Source: Zymobacter sp047495495
GTDB taxonomy: Bacteria; Pseudomonadota; Gammaproteobacteria; Pseudomonadales; Halomonadaceae
Length of the DNA: 64,000 nucleotides
NCBI RefSeq assembly: GCF_047495495.1
Contig: NZ_CP179930.1
Span: 310,001-374,000 of the forward strand
Direction of reading: 5' to 3'
Made by a program: the position numbers and the translations under genes. The notes under the pieces are model-generated. The model worked only from the letters and a program-made list of their open reading frames with translations, did not search any database and had not been told where the DNA came from. Below, piece after piece: positions 28,724-39,128 of this stretch (positions are counted from its first letter, which is position 1; each line of letters opens with the position of its first letter).

Positions 28724-29233
28724 GTGGCATTAGGTCTTGAAGGCAAGAAGGCCATCGTTGCCGAAGTCAACGAGGCTGCCAAAGCCGCGCTCTCCGTCGT
28801 CGTTGCTGACTCTCGTGGTGTAACTGTTGACGCAATGACTTCTTTGCGTAAACAGGCTCGCGAGAACGGTGTTGTTCTGCGTGTTGTTCGTAACACGCTG
28901 GCTCGCCGTGCGCTTGAAGGTACTGCTTATGAGTGCCTGAATGAAGCGTTCGTTGGCCCGACACTCCTGGCGTTCTCTACTGATCATCCGGGCGCTGGCG
29001 CTCGTTTGTTCAAAGAATTCGCCAAGAGCCAGGAAGCGTTTGAAGTTAAGGCGCTGGCTTATGAAGGTGAGCTGATCCCGGCTGCTGATCTTGATCGTCT
29101 GGCAACTCTGCCGACGATGGACGAAGCACTGGCGAAACTGCTGTCCGTCATGAAAGAAGCTTCTGCTGGCAAGCTGGCTCGTACGTTTGCTGCGCTGCGT
29201 GACAAAAAACAGGAAGAAGAAGCGGCTGCCTAA
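28724..29233 (+). CDS. rplJ: 50S ribosomal protein L10
   Basis: L10 is the base of the flexible L7/L12 stalk. I start at GTG 28724 (169 residues, MALGLEGKKAIVAEV): AAGGAG at 28710-28715 is eight bases upstream, while the ATG at 28718 is only two bases from it and the family begins with MAL. SVVVADSRGVTVDAM and RVVRNTLARRALEGT are conserved; the C-terminal helix (about 135-169) carries the L12 dimers. rplL follows after 89 bases. Confidence 0.97.
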   Translation: MALGLEGKKAIVAEVNEAAKAALSVVVADSRGVTVDAMTSLRKQARENGVVLRVVRNTLARRALEGTAYECLNEAFVGPTLLAFSTDHPGAGARLFKEFAKSQEAFEVKALAYEGELIPAADLDRLATLPTMDEALAKLLSVMKEASAGKLARTFAALRDKKQEEEAAA

Positions 29234-29322
29234 TCCGGCCGTCTGTGTTCTTGCTGTAAATTGAAACGCTTTTTACTTGATCGAGCACGCACGGTGCTCC
29301 GCAAAGTCTAGGAATTTTTAAG

Positions 29323-29691
29323 ATGGCTCTTAGCAAAGACGATATCATCAACGCTGTTGCTGAAATGACTGTCATGGAAGTAGCTGAACTGGTTACTGCC
29401 ATGGAAGAAAAATTCGGTGTTTCTGCTGCAGCTGCAGTAGTTGCTGGCCCGGCGGCCGGTGGCGAAGCTGCTGAAGAAAAAACTGAATTCGACCTCGTTC
29501 TGACTGACGCTGGTGAGAAGAAAGTTAACACCATCAAAGCCGTTCGTGAAATCACTGGCCTGGGTCTGAAAGAAGCCAAAGCTGCCGTTGACGGCGCTCC
29601 GGCTACTCTGAAAGAAGCTATGCCGAAAGACGAAGCTGAAGCAGCTGTTAAGAAGCTGGTAGAAGCTGGCGCCAAAGCAGAGCTCAAGTAA
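29323..29691 (+). CDS. rplL: 50S ribosomal protein L7/L12
   Basis: L7/L12 dimers recruit translational GTPases. 122 residues: N-terminal dimerisation domain (1-33), an alanine/glycine-rich hinge (about 36-52, SAAAAVVAGPAAGG), and the C-terminal domain with KKVNTIKAVREITGLGLKEAK, the factor-binding helix. Strongly acidic overall. A hairpin with T-run 45 bases downstream probably attenuates transcription into rpoBC, matching the excess of L12 over polymerase subunits. Confidence 0.98.
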   Translation: MALSKDDIINAVAEMTVMEVAELVTAMEEKFGVSAAAAVVAGPAAGGEAAEEKTEFDLVLTDAGEKKVNTIKAVREITGLGLKEAKAAVDGAPATLKEAMPKDEAEAAVKKLVEAGAKAELK

Positions 29692-29733
29692 GCTCATGCA
29701 TAGCGCCTCGTACGCTGTCTAAACTGCGTACAC

Positions 29734-29766
29734 GGCTGGTGACGGAAATCCGTCGCCAGCCTTTTT
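29734..29766 (+). terminator. Attenuator between rplL and rpoB
   Basis: GGCTGG-T-GACGG, four-base loop, CCGTC-G-CCAGCC, then five T residues. Its position matches the partial terminator that lowers rpoBC transcription relative to rplJL in related bacteria. Confidence 0.85.
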
Positions 29767-30058
29767 CTGTTGCTAGGAACTGTGTTGATTACGCAGCTCT
29801 GGCCGGAAAATAGGCTATCAGGATGCATCGGGCAGGACCTTCAGCTGACCTGTCCCTTCCGCCTCGCTGAAAACAGCATCATTGCCGAGTCTACACGTCA
29901 ATCGTGCTGTCAGTAATCAGTAATAAGCTGACCTTACACTTTACAACGGCGAGTCGTTCAGGAACTGAAGACTTGCCGTTGGCGCCTGTCGGGGCCACGT
30001 ACTGCCAACGAGTACCGACTGCGCCGGTCACTCATGGTGAACAAGCTGGGGAATACAG
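29767..30058 (+). other. rplL-rpoB spacer
   Basis: About 290 bases after the attenuator with no gene. In E. coli this spacer holds an RNase III processing site; no perfect long hairpin was found here by eye. Confidence 0.4.
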
Positions 30059-33000
30059 ATGGCTTACTCATACACTGAGAAAAAACGCATCCGCAAGGAT
30101 TTCGGCAAACTGCCCCAAGTGTTGGATGTGCCTTATTTGCTGGCCATTCAGCTTGATTCCTATCACGATTTCCTCCAGCAGGACCTGCCGGCTGCATCGC
30201 GCCGCGAAACAGGCCTGCATGCTGCGTTCAATTCCGTATTCCCGATCGAGAGCTTCTCCGGCAATGCGGTACTTGAATACGTTAGCTATCGTTTCGGAAC
30301 CCCTGCCTTCGACGTGAAGGAATGCCAGCTCCGCGGTGTCACTTATTCCGCACCGCTGCGCGTAAAAGTACGCTTGGTGATCTTTGACAAGGAATCCGCC
30401 AATAAAGCGGTCAAAGACATCAAGGAGCAGGAAGTCTACATGGGGGAAATTCCCCTGATGACGGACAACGGTACCTTTATCATTAACGGTACTGAACGTG
30501 TCATCGTTTCCCAGCTTCACCGCAGCCCGGGTGTGTTCTTCGATCACGATAAAGGCAAAAGCCACTCTTCTGGCAAGCTTCTTTATTCTGCTCGAATTAT
30601 TCCTTACCGTGGTTCTTGGCTCGACTTCGAGTTCGATCCGCGTGACAACGTCTTCGTTCGTATCGACCGTCGCCGCAAACTGCCGGCAACTGTTCTGCTG
30701 CGTGCGCTGGGCATGTCTCAGGAAGAGATCCTCGACAAGTTCTTCGATACTAGCGTCTTCCATATCGAAAACAACGGTTTCTCTGTCGAACTGGTACCGG
30801 CACGCCTGCGCGGTGAAACGGCATCTTTCGAAATCCGCGATGCTGAGCTGAATGTGATTGTCGAAGAAGGCCGTCGCATCACTCAGAAACACATCCGTCA
30901 GATGGAAAAAGCCAATATCACGCGTCTGCGTGTGCCGATGGAATACCTGTTCGGCAAAGTATTGGCTCACGATCAGATCAACCCGGATACGGGTGAGCTG
31001 ATCTTCGAATGTAATACCGAAATCACGCCTGAAGTCATCGAAGCACTGGGCAAAGCTGGCATTACGCGTATCGAAACGCTTTACACCAACGATCTGGATG
31101 CGGGTTCATTCATCTCCGATACGTTGAAAGTCGATACGTCCAGCTCTCAGCTTGAGGCGCTGGTCGAAATCTACCGTATGATGCGTCCGGGCGAGCCGCC
31201 CACCAAGGATGCGGCAGAAACGCTGTTCAACAACCTGTTCTTCTCGGAAGACCGCTACGACCTGTCTGCTGTCGGCCGCATGAAGTTCAACCGTCGTCTG
31301 CGCCGCGATAGCGACGAAGGCCCCGGTATCCTGACGCACGACGATATCATCGACGTGCTGAAAGAGCTGATCAACATCCGCAACGGCTACGGTGAAGTGG
31401 ACGATATCGACCACTTGGGTAACCGTCGTATCCGTAGCGTCGGTGAAATGGCAGAGAACCAGTTCCGTGTGGGTCTGGTGCGCGTTGAACGTGCCGTCAA
31501 GGAACGCCTGTCCATGGCCGAAAGCGAAGGCTTGATGCCGCAGGATCTGATCAACGCCAAGCCGGTTGCTGCTGCCGTTAAAGAATTCTTTGGCTCCAGC
31601 CAGCTGTCCCAGTTCATGGACCAGAACAACCCGCTGTCCGAGGTTACGCACAAACGTCGCGTATCCGCACTTGGGCCGGGTGGTCTGACGCGTGAACGTG
31701 CAGGCTTCGAAGTGCGTGACGTACACGTCACCCACTATGGTCGTCTCTGCCCGATCGAAACGCCTGAAGGTCCGAACATCGGTCTGATCAACTCCCTGGC
31801 CACCTACAGCCGTACCAACAGCTATGGTTTCCTGGAAACGCCTTATCGTAAGGTCGTTGATCAGAAAGTGACGGACGACGTTGTTCATTTGTCCGCCATC
31901 GAAGAGGGCGATTTTGTTATCGCTCAGGCTTCTGCTGGCGTCGACGAAGAAGGCCGTCTGTGTGATGACCTGGTTCAGGTGCGTCATAAAGGTGAAACCA
32001 CCTTTATGTCTCCTGAAAAGGTTACCCTGATGGACGTGTCACCGCGTCAGGTCGTTTCTGTGGCTGCGGCATTGATTCCGTTCCTTGAGCACGATGACGC
32101 TAACCGCGCACTCATGGGATCGAACATGCAGCGTCAGGCAGTTCCGACGCTGAAGTCCGACAAGCCTCTGGTCGGTACCGGCATGGAACGCTTTGTTGCG
32201 CGTGACTCCGGTGTCTGCGCTGTTGCGCGCCGTGGTGGTAAGGTCGACTCCGTTGACGCCAAACGTATCGTCATTCGTGTGAACGAAGACGAGATCGTGG
32301 GTGGTGAAGCGGGTGTTGATATTTACAACCTGACTAAATACGTTCGTTCTAACCAGAACACCTGTCAGAACCAGCGTCCGATCGTACAGCCGGGCGACAT
32401 GATTTCTCGTGGTGACATTCTGGCCGACGGTACGTCCGTTGATATGGGTGATCTGGCACTGGGTCAGAACATGCGTATCGCGTTCATGCCGTGGAACGGG
32501 TTCAACTTCGAAGACTCCATGCTCATCTCTGAGCGTGTCGTTCAGGATGACCGTTTCACTACGGTGCATATCCAGGAGCTGACCTGCGTATCTCGTGACA
32601 CCAAGCTTGGGCCGGAAGAAATCACTTCCGATATCCCGAACGTTGGTGAAGCTGCGCTCAACAAGCTGGACGAATCCGGTATCGTGTATATCGGTGCTGA
32701 GATCAACCCGGGCGACATTCTGGTCGGTAAGGTAACGCCGAAAGGTGAAACCCAGCTGACGCCGGAAGAAAAACTGCTGCGCGCCATCTTCGGTGAGAAA
32801 GCCTCCGACGTTAAAGACACGTCGCTGCGTGCTTCTACCGGGATGCGTGGTACGGTCATCGACGTTCAGGTCTTCACTCGCGATGGCGTAGAGAAAGATC
32901 CGCGTGCACTGTCCATCGAGCAGACACAGCTGGCTGAAGTCCGCAAAGATCTGCAGGAAACGTTCCGCATTGCTGAAAAAGCAACGTTTGAACGTCTGCA

Positions 33001-34135
33001 TCGCGTACTGTCTGGTGAAGCCGTCAACGGTGGTCCTCGCCTGAAGAAAGGTGATGTCGTCGAAGGCAGCTACCTTGATTCTCTGCCGCACGACCAGTGG
33101 TTCAGCCTGCGTATGCAGGATGAAGCCCTGAATGAGCTGCTGGCTCAGGCCAACGAACAGCTCGAAAATCGTCGCAAAGAGATGGAAGAGCGCTTCGAGG
33201 ACAAGAAACGCAAGCTGACTCAGGGCGATGACCTCGCGCCGGGCGTGCTGAAGATTGTCAAGGTCTACCTTGCCGTCAAACGCCGCATCCAGCCGGGTGA
33301 TAAAATGGCAGGGCGCCACGGTAACAAGGGTGTTATCTCTGCGATTCAGCCTGTCGAGAACATGCCGTTCGATAAATTCGGTACGCCGGTCGACTTCGTA
33401 CTGAACCCGTTGGGCGTTCCGTCTCGAATGAACGTTGGTCAGATCCTCGAAACTCACTTGGGTATGGCGGCATTCGGCCTTGGCGAAAAAGTCAACCGTA
33501 TGCTGAAGGATGTTCGTGGCCAGCAGGTCAAGGAAATCCGTGAGTTCCTCGATCAGGTCTACAACAAGACGGGTGGTCGTAAAGAAGAACTCGACAGCTT
33601 CTCTGATGAAGAAATCATTGATCTGGCGAAGAACCTGTCTCGCGGTGTACCGATTGCAACGCCGGTATTCGACGGTGCCAAGGAATCCGAAATCAAGGAA
33701 CTGCTGCGCTTGGCAGACATCCCGGAATCCGGTCAGGTCGAGCTGTACGATGGCCGTAACGGCGAGAAATTCGATCGCCCCGTTACCGTTGGCTACATGT
33801 ACATGCTGAAACTGAACCACTTGGTAGACGACAAGATGCACGCACGTTCTACGGGTTCCTACTCGCTCGTTACGCAGCAGCCGCTGGGTGGTAAAGCTCA
33901 GTTCGGTGGTCAGCGCTTCGGTGAGATGGAGGTGTGGGCACTCGAAGCGTACGGTGCTGCTTATACGCTCCAGGAAATGCTCACGGTCAAGTCCGACGAT
34001 GTCGAAGGCCGTACGAAGATGTACAAGAGCATTGTCGATGGTGACCATACGATGCAGGCAGGTATGCCTGAGTCCTTCAACGTATTGGTCAAAGAAATCC
34101 GCTCGCTGGGTATCGATATCGAACTCGAAGGCTGA
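30059..34135 (+). CDS. rpoB: DNA-directed RNA polymerase subunit beta
   Basis: The beta subunit forms half of the RNA polymerase active-site cleft and the rifampicin pocket. 1358 residues, starting MAYSYTEKKRIRKDFGKLP. The rifampicin-determining region is at 512-540 with wild-type residues: D521, S527, H531, R534 and S536 correspond to E. coli D516, S522, H526, R529 and S531, so no classical resistance change is present. Also visible are the NGTERVIVSQLHRSPGV lobe segment, FNFEDSMLISERVV, the GDKMAGRHGNKGV catalytic region and the C-terminal clamp text GGKAQFGGQRFGEMEVWALEA in pieces. rpoC starts 143 bases later. Confidence 0.99.
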   Translation: MAYSYTEKKRIRKDFGKLPQVLDVPYLLAIQLDSYHDFLQQDLPAASRRETGLHAAFNSVFPIESFSGNAVLEYVSYRFGTPAFDVKECQLRGVTYSAPLRVKVRLVIFDKESANKAVKDIKEQEVYMGEIPLMTDNGTFIINGTERVIVSQLHRSPGVFFDHDKGKSHSSGKLLYSARIIPYRGSWLDFEFDPRDNVFVRIDRRRKLPATVLLRALGMSQEEILDKFFDTSVFHIENNGFSVELVPARLRGETASFEIRDAELNVIVEEGRRITQKHIRQMEKANITRLRVPMEYLFGKVLAHDQINPDTGELIFECNTEITPEVIEALGKAGITRIETLYTNDLDAGSFISDTLKVDTSSSQLEALVEIYRMMRPGEPPTKDAAETLFNNLFFSEDRYDLSAVGRMKFNRRLRRDSDEGPGILTHDDIIDVLKELINIRNGYGEVDDIDHLGNRRIRSVGEMAENQFRVGLVRVERAVKERLSMAESEGLMPQDLINAKPVAAAVKEFFGSSQLSQFMDQNNPLSEVTHKRRVSALGPGGLTRERAGFEVRDVHVTHYGRLCPIETPEGPNIGLINSLATYSRTNSYGFLETPYRKVVDQKVTDDVVHLSAIEEGDFVIAQASAGVDEEGRLCDDLVQVRHKGETTFMSPEKVTLMDVSPRQVVSVAAALIPFLEHDDANRALMGSNMQRQAVPTLKSDKPLVGTGMERFVARDSGVCAVARRGGKVDSVDAKRIVIRVNEDEIVGGEAGVDIYNLTKYVRSNQNTCQNQRPIVQPGDMISRGDILADGTSVDMGDLALGQNMRIAFMPWNGFNFEDSMLISERVVQDDRFTTVHIQELTCVSRDTKLGPEEITSDIPNVGEAALNKLDESGIVYIGAEINPGDILVGKVTPKGETQLTPEEKLLRAIFGEKASDVKDTSLRASTGMRGTVIDVQVFTRDGVEKDPRALSIEQTQLAEVRKDLQETFRIAEKATFERLHRVLSGEAVNGGPRLKKGDVVEGSYLDSLPHDQWFSLRMQDEALNELLAQANEQLENRRKEMEERFEDKKRKLTQGDDLAPGVLKIVKVYLAVKRRIQPGDKMAGRHGNKGVISAIQPVENMPFDKFGTPVDFVLNPLGVPSRMNVGQILETHLGMAAFGLGEKVNRMLKDVRGQQVKEIREFLDQVYNKTGGRKEELDSFSDEEIIDLAKNLSRGVPIATPVFDGAKESEIKELLRLADIPESGQVELYDGRNGEKFDRPVTVGYMYMLKLNHLVDDKMHARSTGSYSLVTQQPLGGKAQFGGQRFGEMEVWALEAYGAAYTLQEMLTVKSDDVEGRTKMYKSIVDGDHTMQAGMPESFNVLVKEIRSLGIDIELEG

Positions 34136-34150
34136 GCCGCGATTGGAGCG

Positions 34151-34177
34151 CCCGTGCTGCCCTAGGGGCGGCACGGG
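34151..34177 (+). other. Hairpin in the rpoB-rpoC spacer
   Basis: CCCGTGC pairs with GCACGGG, extended inside to about 12 bp with a three-base loop. There is no T-run, so an RNA-processing or stability element is more likely than a terminator. Confidence 0.6.
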
Positions 34178-34278
34178 TGTTGCCAAACGCTTGACCGTAA
34201 TTCCTGTTGGTTTGCAGTGTGCGCTGGCCGCCTGAGTCCGTCGCATTGCACATGACAACTCCGCACGGAGCCGATGTT

Positions 34279-37200
34279 ATGAAAGATTTGGTGAAAGTAC
34301 TCAAATCGCAGGCTCATTCCGATGAGTTCGATGCGATCAAGATCTCGCTCGCCTCGCCGGATATGATTCGCTCCTGGTCCTATGGCGAAGTCAAAAAGCC
34401 AGAGACCATCAACTACCGTACCTTCAAGCCTGAACGTGACGGCTTGTTCTGCGCCAAAATCTTTGGCCCGGTAAAGGACTACGAGTGCCTCTGCGGCAAG
34501 TACAAGCGGATGAAGCACCGCGGCATCATCTGTGAAAAATGCGGTGTCGAAGTCACCAAGGCTTCCGTACGTCGTGAGCGCATGGGGCATATCGAACTGG
34601 CATCCCCTGTTGCGCATATTTGGTTCTTGAAATCACTGCCTAGCCGCATTGGTATGCTGCTGGACATGACGCTGCGTGATATCGAGCGCGTCCTTTATTT
34701 CGAATCGTTCGTGGTCATCGATCCTGGCATGACGACCCTTGAAAAAGGGCAACTGCTGAACGATGAACAGTATTTCGAAGCGCTGGAAGAGTTCGGTGAC
34801 GACTTTGACGCTCGCATGGGCGCCGAAGCGATCCAGGCTCTGCTGGCCGAGATCGAGCTGGGTGAAGAGATTGAACGCCTGCGCGAAGAGATTCCGCAGA
34901 CCAACTCTGATACCAAGATCAAAAAGCTTTCCAAACGCCTCAAGCTGCTGGAAGCGTTCTACAAATCCGGTAACCGTCCTGCATGGATGGTGATGGAAGT
35001 ATTGCCTGTGTTGCCGCCGGATCTGCGTCCGTTGGTACCGCTGGATGGTGGCCGTTTCGCGACTTCAGATCTCAACGATCTGTATCGCCGCGTCATCAAC
35101 CGCAACAACCGACTGAAACGTCTGTTGGACCTGAATGCTCCGGACATCATCGTGCGCAACGAGAAGCGCATGCTTCAGGAATCCGTCGATGCATTGCTCG
35201 ATAACGGTCGCCGTGGTCGTGCTATTACTGGTTCCAATAAACGCCCGCTGAAATCCTTGGCTGACATGATCAAGGGTAAGCAGGGTCGTTTCCGTCAGAA
35301 CTTGCTGGGTAAACGTGTCGACTACTCTGGTCGTTCCGTTATCACAGTAGGCCCGACGCTGCGTCTGCATCAGTGTGGTCTGCCGAAGAAAATGGCACTT
35401 GAGCTGTTCAAGCCGTTCATCTACGCCAAGCTTCAGGCCTCCGGTCAGGCAACGACAATTAAAGCGGCCAAGAAAATGGTCGAGCGTGAAGTTCCGGAAG
35501 TGTGGGACATCCTTGCTGATGTCATCCGCGAACATCCGGTCATGCTCAACCGCGCACCGACGCTGCACCGTCTGGGTATCCAGGCCTTCGAACCGATGCT
35601 GATCGAAGGTAAGGCTATCCACCTGCACCCGCTCGTCTGTGCGGCATACAACGCCGACTTCGACGGTGACCAGATGGCGGTACACGTACCGCTGACACTG
35701 GAAGCCCAGCTCGAAGCGCGTGCGCTGATGATGTCTACCAACAACGTACTGTCTCCGGCGAACGGTGATCCAATCATCGTACCGTCTCAGGACGTTGTCT
35801 TGGGTCTGTACTACATGACCCGTGAGCGCATCAACGCTAAAGGCGAAGGCATGGTCTTCGCTAACCTGAATGAAGTTGAGCGCGCCTTTGGTACTCAGAG
35901 CGTTGATCTGCATGCTCGTGTCAAAGTCCGTCTGACCGAGTGGGCCAAGGATGAAGAAAGCGGTGAGTTCGTTGAACACACCTCCATCCATGACACCACG
36001 GTTGGTCGTGCGCTGCTGTTCCGCATCATTCCGCGTGGCATGGCGTTCGAGAACGTTGACCGCCCGATGAAGAAGAAAGCTATCTCTCAGCTGATCAATA
36101 CGGCATACCGTACGGTCGGTCTGAAAGAAGCGGTCATTCTTGCTGACCAGCTGATGTACACCGGTTTCCGCATGGCCATGTGGTCAGGTGCTTCCATCGG
36201 TGTTAACGACTTCGTTATTCCTGACTCCAAAGCAGAAATCGTTGCGGCGGCCGAAGAAGAAGTCAAAGAAATCGAAAGCCAGTTCTCCTCGGGTCTCGTT
36301 ACCGCGGGTGAGAAGTACAACAAGGTTATCGATATCTGGTCCAAGGCGAACGATAAAGTTGCTAAAGCGATGATGGCGAATATCTCGAAAGAGAAAGTCA
36401 TCGACCGCGACGGCAACGAAGTCGAACAAGACTCGTTCAACAGCGTCTTCATCATGGCCGACTCTGGTGCTCGTGGTAGTGCTGCACAGATTCGTCAGCT
36501 GGCGGGTATGCGTGGTCTGATGGCGAAGCCAGATGGTTCCATCATCGAAACGCCGATCACCGCGAACTTCCGTGAAGGTCTGAACGTACTCCAGTACTTC
36601 ATCTCGACTCACGGTGCTCGTAAGGGGCTGGCGGATACGGCACTCAAGACCGCTAACTCCGGTTACCTGACACGTCGTCTTGTAGACGTTGCGCAGGACG
36701 TTGTTGTGACGCGTGAAGACTGTGGCACTGAAGACGGCTTGGTGATGAACCCGGTCATCGAAGGCGGTGATATCATCGTCTCCCTGGCTGAGCGTGTGCT
36801 GGGTCGTGTCGTAGCCAAAGATGTCGTTGATGCCAATGACAACGTACTGATCCCGAAAGGGACGCTGCTGGACGAAGAGTGGTGTGGTCGTCTGGATGGC
36901 ATGGGTATCGACGAAATCGTCGTGCGCAGTGCCATTACCTGTGAAAACGAGCACGGCGTATGTTCTGCCTGCTACGGTCGCGACTTGGCCCGTGGTCACG
37001 TGGTCAACGTTGGTGAATCCGTCGGTGTTATCGCTGCACAGTCTATCGGTGAGCCGGGTACACAGCTGACCATGCGTACGTTCCACATCGGTGGTGCGGC
37101 ATCTCGTGCCTCTGCCATCGACAACGTACAGGTCAAGCACGGTGGTACGATCCGTCTGCACAACATGAAGTCTGTTGAGCGTGCGGATGGCAAGCTGATT

Positions 37201-38493
37201 GTCGTTTCTCGTTCCAGTGCGCTGGCGATTGCCGACGAGCAGGGTCGTGAGCGTGAATACTACAAGATGCCGTACGGTGCCGAGCTGGGTGTTCGTGAAG
37301 GCGAGCGCGTCGAAGCCGGTCAAGTGGTAGCGAAGTGGGATCCGCACACTCACCCGATCATTGCCGAGGTGGCAGGTAAGATCCAGTTCACCGATATGGA
37401 CGAAGGTCATACCATGCACCGTACGGTGGATGAGATGACTGGTCTGTCTTCCATCGAGATCATGGAAGTCGGTAACCGTCCTACCTCCGGCCGCGACATG
37501 CGTCCGATGATCATGCTGCTGGATGATGCTGGTAAGCACATCACGCTGCCGGGTTCCAATACGCCGGTTCAGTACATGCTGCCGGGTAACGCCATCGTGT
37601 CTGCTGATAACGGCGACGTTATCGGGGTGGGTGAGGTTGTTGCACGTATTCCTGTAGAGGCGTCGGGTAACAAGGATATCACCGGGGGTCTGCCGCGCGT
37701 TGCCGATCTGTTCGAAGCACGTAAACCGAAAGAGCCGTCCATCCTGGCGGAAATTTCCGGTACCGTTACTTTCGGCAAGGAAACCAAAGGTAAGCGTCGT
37801 CTCACGATTACGCCTTCCGAAGGTGATCCGGTCGAAATGCTGATCCCGAAATGGCGTCAGATCGGTGTGTTCGAAGGTGAAACGGTCGAGAAGGGTGAAG
37901 TTATCTCTGATGGCCCGAGCAACCCGCATGACATCTTGCGTCTGTTGGGCGTCTCTGAGCTCGCGAAGTACATCACGACCGAGATCCAGGACGTTTACCG
38001 TCTGCAGGGTGTAGGCATCAACGATAAGCACATCGAAGTCATCGTTCGCCAGATGTTGCGTAAGGTTGAAATTACCGACGCTGGCGATAGTACGCTGATT
38101 CATGGCGATCAAGTTGATATCGCGCGTGTACTGTCTGAAAATGCTCGTATTGAGCGTGAAGGCAAGTTCCCGGCGAAGTATCAGCGTGTGCTGCTGGGTA
38201 TCACCAAGGCTTCTTTGGCAACCGAATCCTTCATCTCTGCTGCTTCGTTCCAGGAAACTACACGTGTTCTGACCGAAGCTGCCGTCACCGGCAAGCGAGA
38301 CCATTTGCGCGGCCTGAAGGAAAACGTTGTCGTGGGTCGTCTGATCCCGGCAGGTACGGGTCTGGCGCATCACCTTGAGCGTCAGCGTAAACGCGGTAAC
38401 AGTCCTGAAGACGCATTGAGCAGCCTGAGTGCGCTGGATATTGAGCAAGAGCTCGGTGCACAGCTGACGGCCCTCGATGCGGATGATGAATAA
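34279..38493 (+). CDS. rpoC: DNA-directed RNA polymerase subunit beta'
   Basis: The beta' subunit provides the catalytic centre. The ATG at 34279 has GGAG eight bases upstream and gives MKDLVKVLKSQ, 1404 residues, the family start. The N-terminal zinc ribbon CLCGKYKRMKHRGIICEKCG lies near residues 70-90; the absolutely conserved NADFDGD is at 458-464 with the three Mg-binding aspartates D460, D462 and D464, the same numbers as E. coli. The second zinc site (CENEHGVCSACYG) and trigger-loop region (GEPGTQLTMRTFHIGG) follow. The DksA protein encoded in this window acts on this enzyme. Confidence 0.99.
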   Translation: MKDLVKVLKSQAHSDEFDAIKISLASPDMIRSWSYGEVKKPETINYRTFKPERDGLFCAKIFGPVKDYECLCGKYKRMKHRGIICEKCGVEVTKASVRRERMGHIELASPVAHIWFLKSLPSRIGMLLDMTLRDIERVLYFESFVVIDPGMTTLEKGQLLNDEQYFEALEEFGDDFDARMGAEAIQALLAEIELGEEIERLREEIPQTNSDTKIKKLSKRLKLLEAFYKSGNRPAWMVMEVLPVLPPDLRPLVPLDGGRFATSDLNDLYRRVINRNNRLKRLLDLNAPDIIVRNEKRMLQESVDALLDNGRRGRAITGSNKRPLKSLADMIKGKQGRFRQNLLGKRVDYSGRSVITVGPTLRLHQCGLPKKMALELFKPFIYAKLQASGQATTIKAAKKMVEREVPEVWDILADVIREHPVMLNRAPTLHRLGIQAFEPMLIEGKAIHLHPLVCAAYNADFDGDQMAVHVPLTLEAQLEARALMMSTNNVLSPANGDPIIVPSQDVVLGLYYMTRERINAKGEGMVFANLNEVERAFGTQSVDLHARVKVRLTEWAKDEESGEFVEHTSIHDTTVGRALLFRIIPRGMAFENVDRPMKKKAISQLINTAYRTVGLKEAVILADQLMYTGFRMAMWSGASIGVNDFVIPDSKAEIVAAAEEEVKEIESQFSSGLVTAGEKYNKVIDIWSKANDKVAKAMMANISKEKVIDRDGNEVEQDSFNSVFIMADSGARGSAAQIRQLAGMRGLMAKPDGSIIETPITANFREGLNVLQYFISTHGARKGLADTALKTANSGYLTRRLVDVAQDVVVTREDCGTEDGLVMNPVIEGGDIIVSLAERVLGRVVAKDVVDANDNVLIPKGTLLDEEWCGRLDGMGIDEIVVRSAITCENEHGVCSACYGRDLARGHVVNVGESVGVIAAQSIGEPGTQLTMRTFHIGGAASRASAIDNVQVKHGGTIRLHNMKSVERADGKLIVVSRSSALAIADEQGREREYYKMPYGAELGVREGERVEAGQVVAKWDPHTHPIIAEVAGKIQFTDMDEGHTMHRTVDEMTGLSSIEIMEVGNRPTSGRDMRPMIMLLDDAGKHITLPGSNTPVQYMLPGNAIVSADNGDVIGVGEVVARIPVEASGNKDITGGLPRVADLFEARKPKEPSILAEISGTVTFGKETKGKRRLTITPSEGDPVEMLIPKWRQIGVFEGETVEKGEVISDGPSNPHDILRLLGVSELAKYITTEIQDVYRLQGVGINDKHIEVIVRQMLRKVEITDAGDSTLIHGDQVDIARVLSENARIEREGKFPAKYQRVLLGITKASLATESFISAASFQETTRVLTEAAVTGKRDHLRGLKENVVVGRLIPAGTGLAHHLERQRKRGNSPEDALSSLSALDIEQELGAQLTALDADDE

Positions 38494-38547
38494 GGCATTG
38501 CGAACAACGAGGTAGCATAAGTCTTGCCCGTTCTTTGTTGAGCGGGC

Positions 38548-38577
38548 TTGACGCTTGTTACGTTAACCCCGTAAAAT
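38548..38577 (+). promoter_or_regulatory. str operon promoter (rpsL)
   Basis: TTGACG (38548-38553), 18 bases, TAAAAT (38572-38577), about 100 bases before rpsL. Confidence 0.6.
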
Positions 38578-38673
38578 TCGCAGCCTTTGATAGAGGGAGT
38601 AGTCTATCTATTCTCGATGTCAGAAGAGAGGCCGCTTTTGGCGGTCTTCAAGCACATTATGGAGTGAGCATTA

Positions 38674-39048
38674 ATGGCAACCATTAACCAGCTGGTGCGT
38701 AAGCCCCGCAAGCGCCCCGTCACTAAAAGTGACGTGCCGGCTCTGCAGGCTTGCCCGCAGCGTCGTGGTGTATGTACTCGCGTATATACCACTACACCGA
38801 AGAAACCAAACTCTGCACTGCGTAAAGTATGTCGTGTACGTCTGACCAACGGTTACGAAGTCACGTCATACATCGGTGGTGAAGGGCACAACCTTCAGGA
38901 ACACTCCGTTGTCCTGATCCGTGGCGGTCGCGTAAAAGACTTGCCAGGTGTGCGTTATCACACTGTTCGCGGTGCTCTGGATACTTCTGGTGTTCAGGAT
39001 CGTAAACAGGGCCGTTCTAAATACGGTGCTAAACGTCCTAAATCTTGA
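38674..39048 (+). CDS. rpsL: 30S ribosomal protein S12
   Basis: S12 sits at the decoding centre and controls accuracy. 124 residues, starting MATINQLVRKPRKRP. The streptomycin-site lysines are wild type: TTPKKPNSALRK contains K43, and GGRVKDLPGVRYH contains K88 and D89, the aspartate that is usually methylthiolated. First gene of the rpsL-rpsG-fusA-tuf unit; the 80-base gap to rpsG is where S7 typically binds to repress the operon. Confidence 0.99.
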   Translation: MATINQLVRKPRKRPVTKSDVPALQACPQRRGVCTRVYTTTPKKPNSALRKVCRVRLTNGYEVTSYIGGEGHNLQEHSVVLIRGGRVKDLPGVRYHTVRGALDTSGVQDRKQGRSKYGAKRPKS

Positions 39049-39128
39049 TCCACTACGGTCTGATAAGAGTAAGGCTGGTCAGCAAGTTGCCAGGTTTACC
39101 TGAAGGACCCTTCAACTGAGGGCTTATC

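Noticed and set aside
36184..38448. Very long open frames antisense to rpoC, rpoB, pnp and tuf
   Set aside because: Typical mirror frames of highly expressed genes with strong codon bias; no start signals and no known domains.
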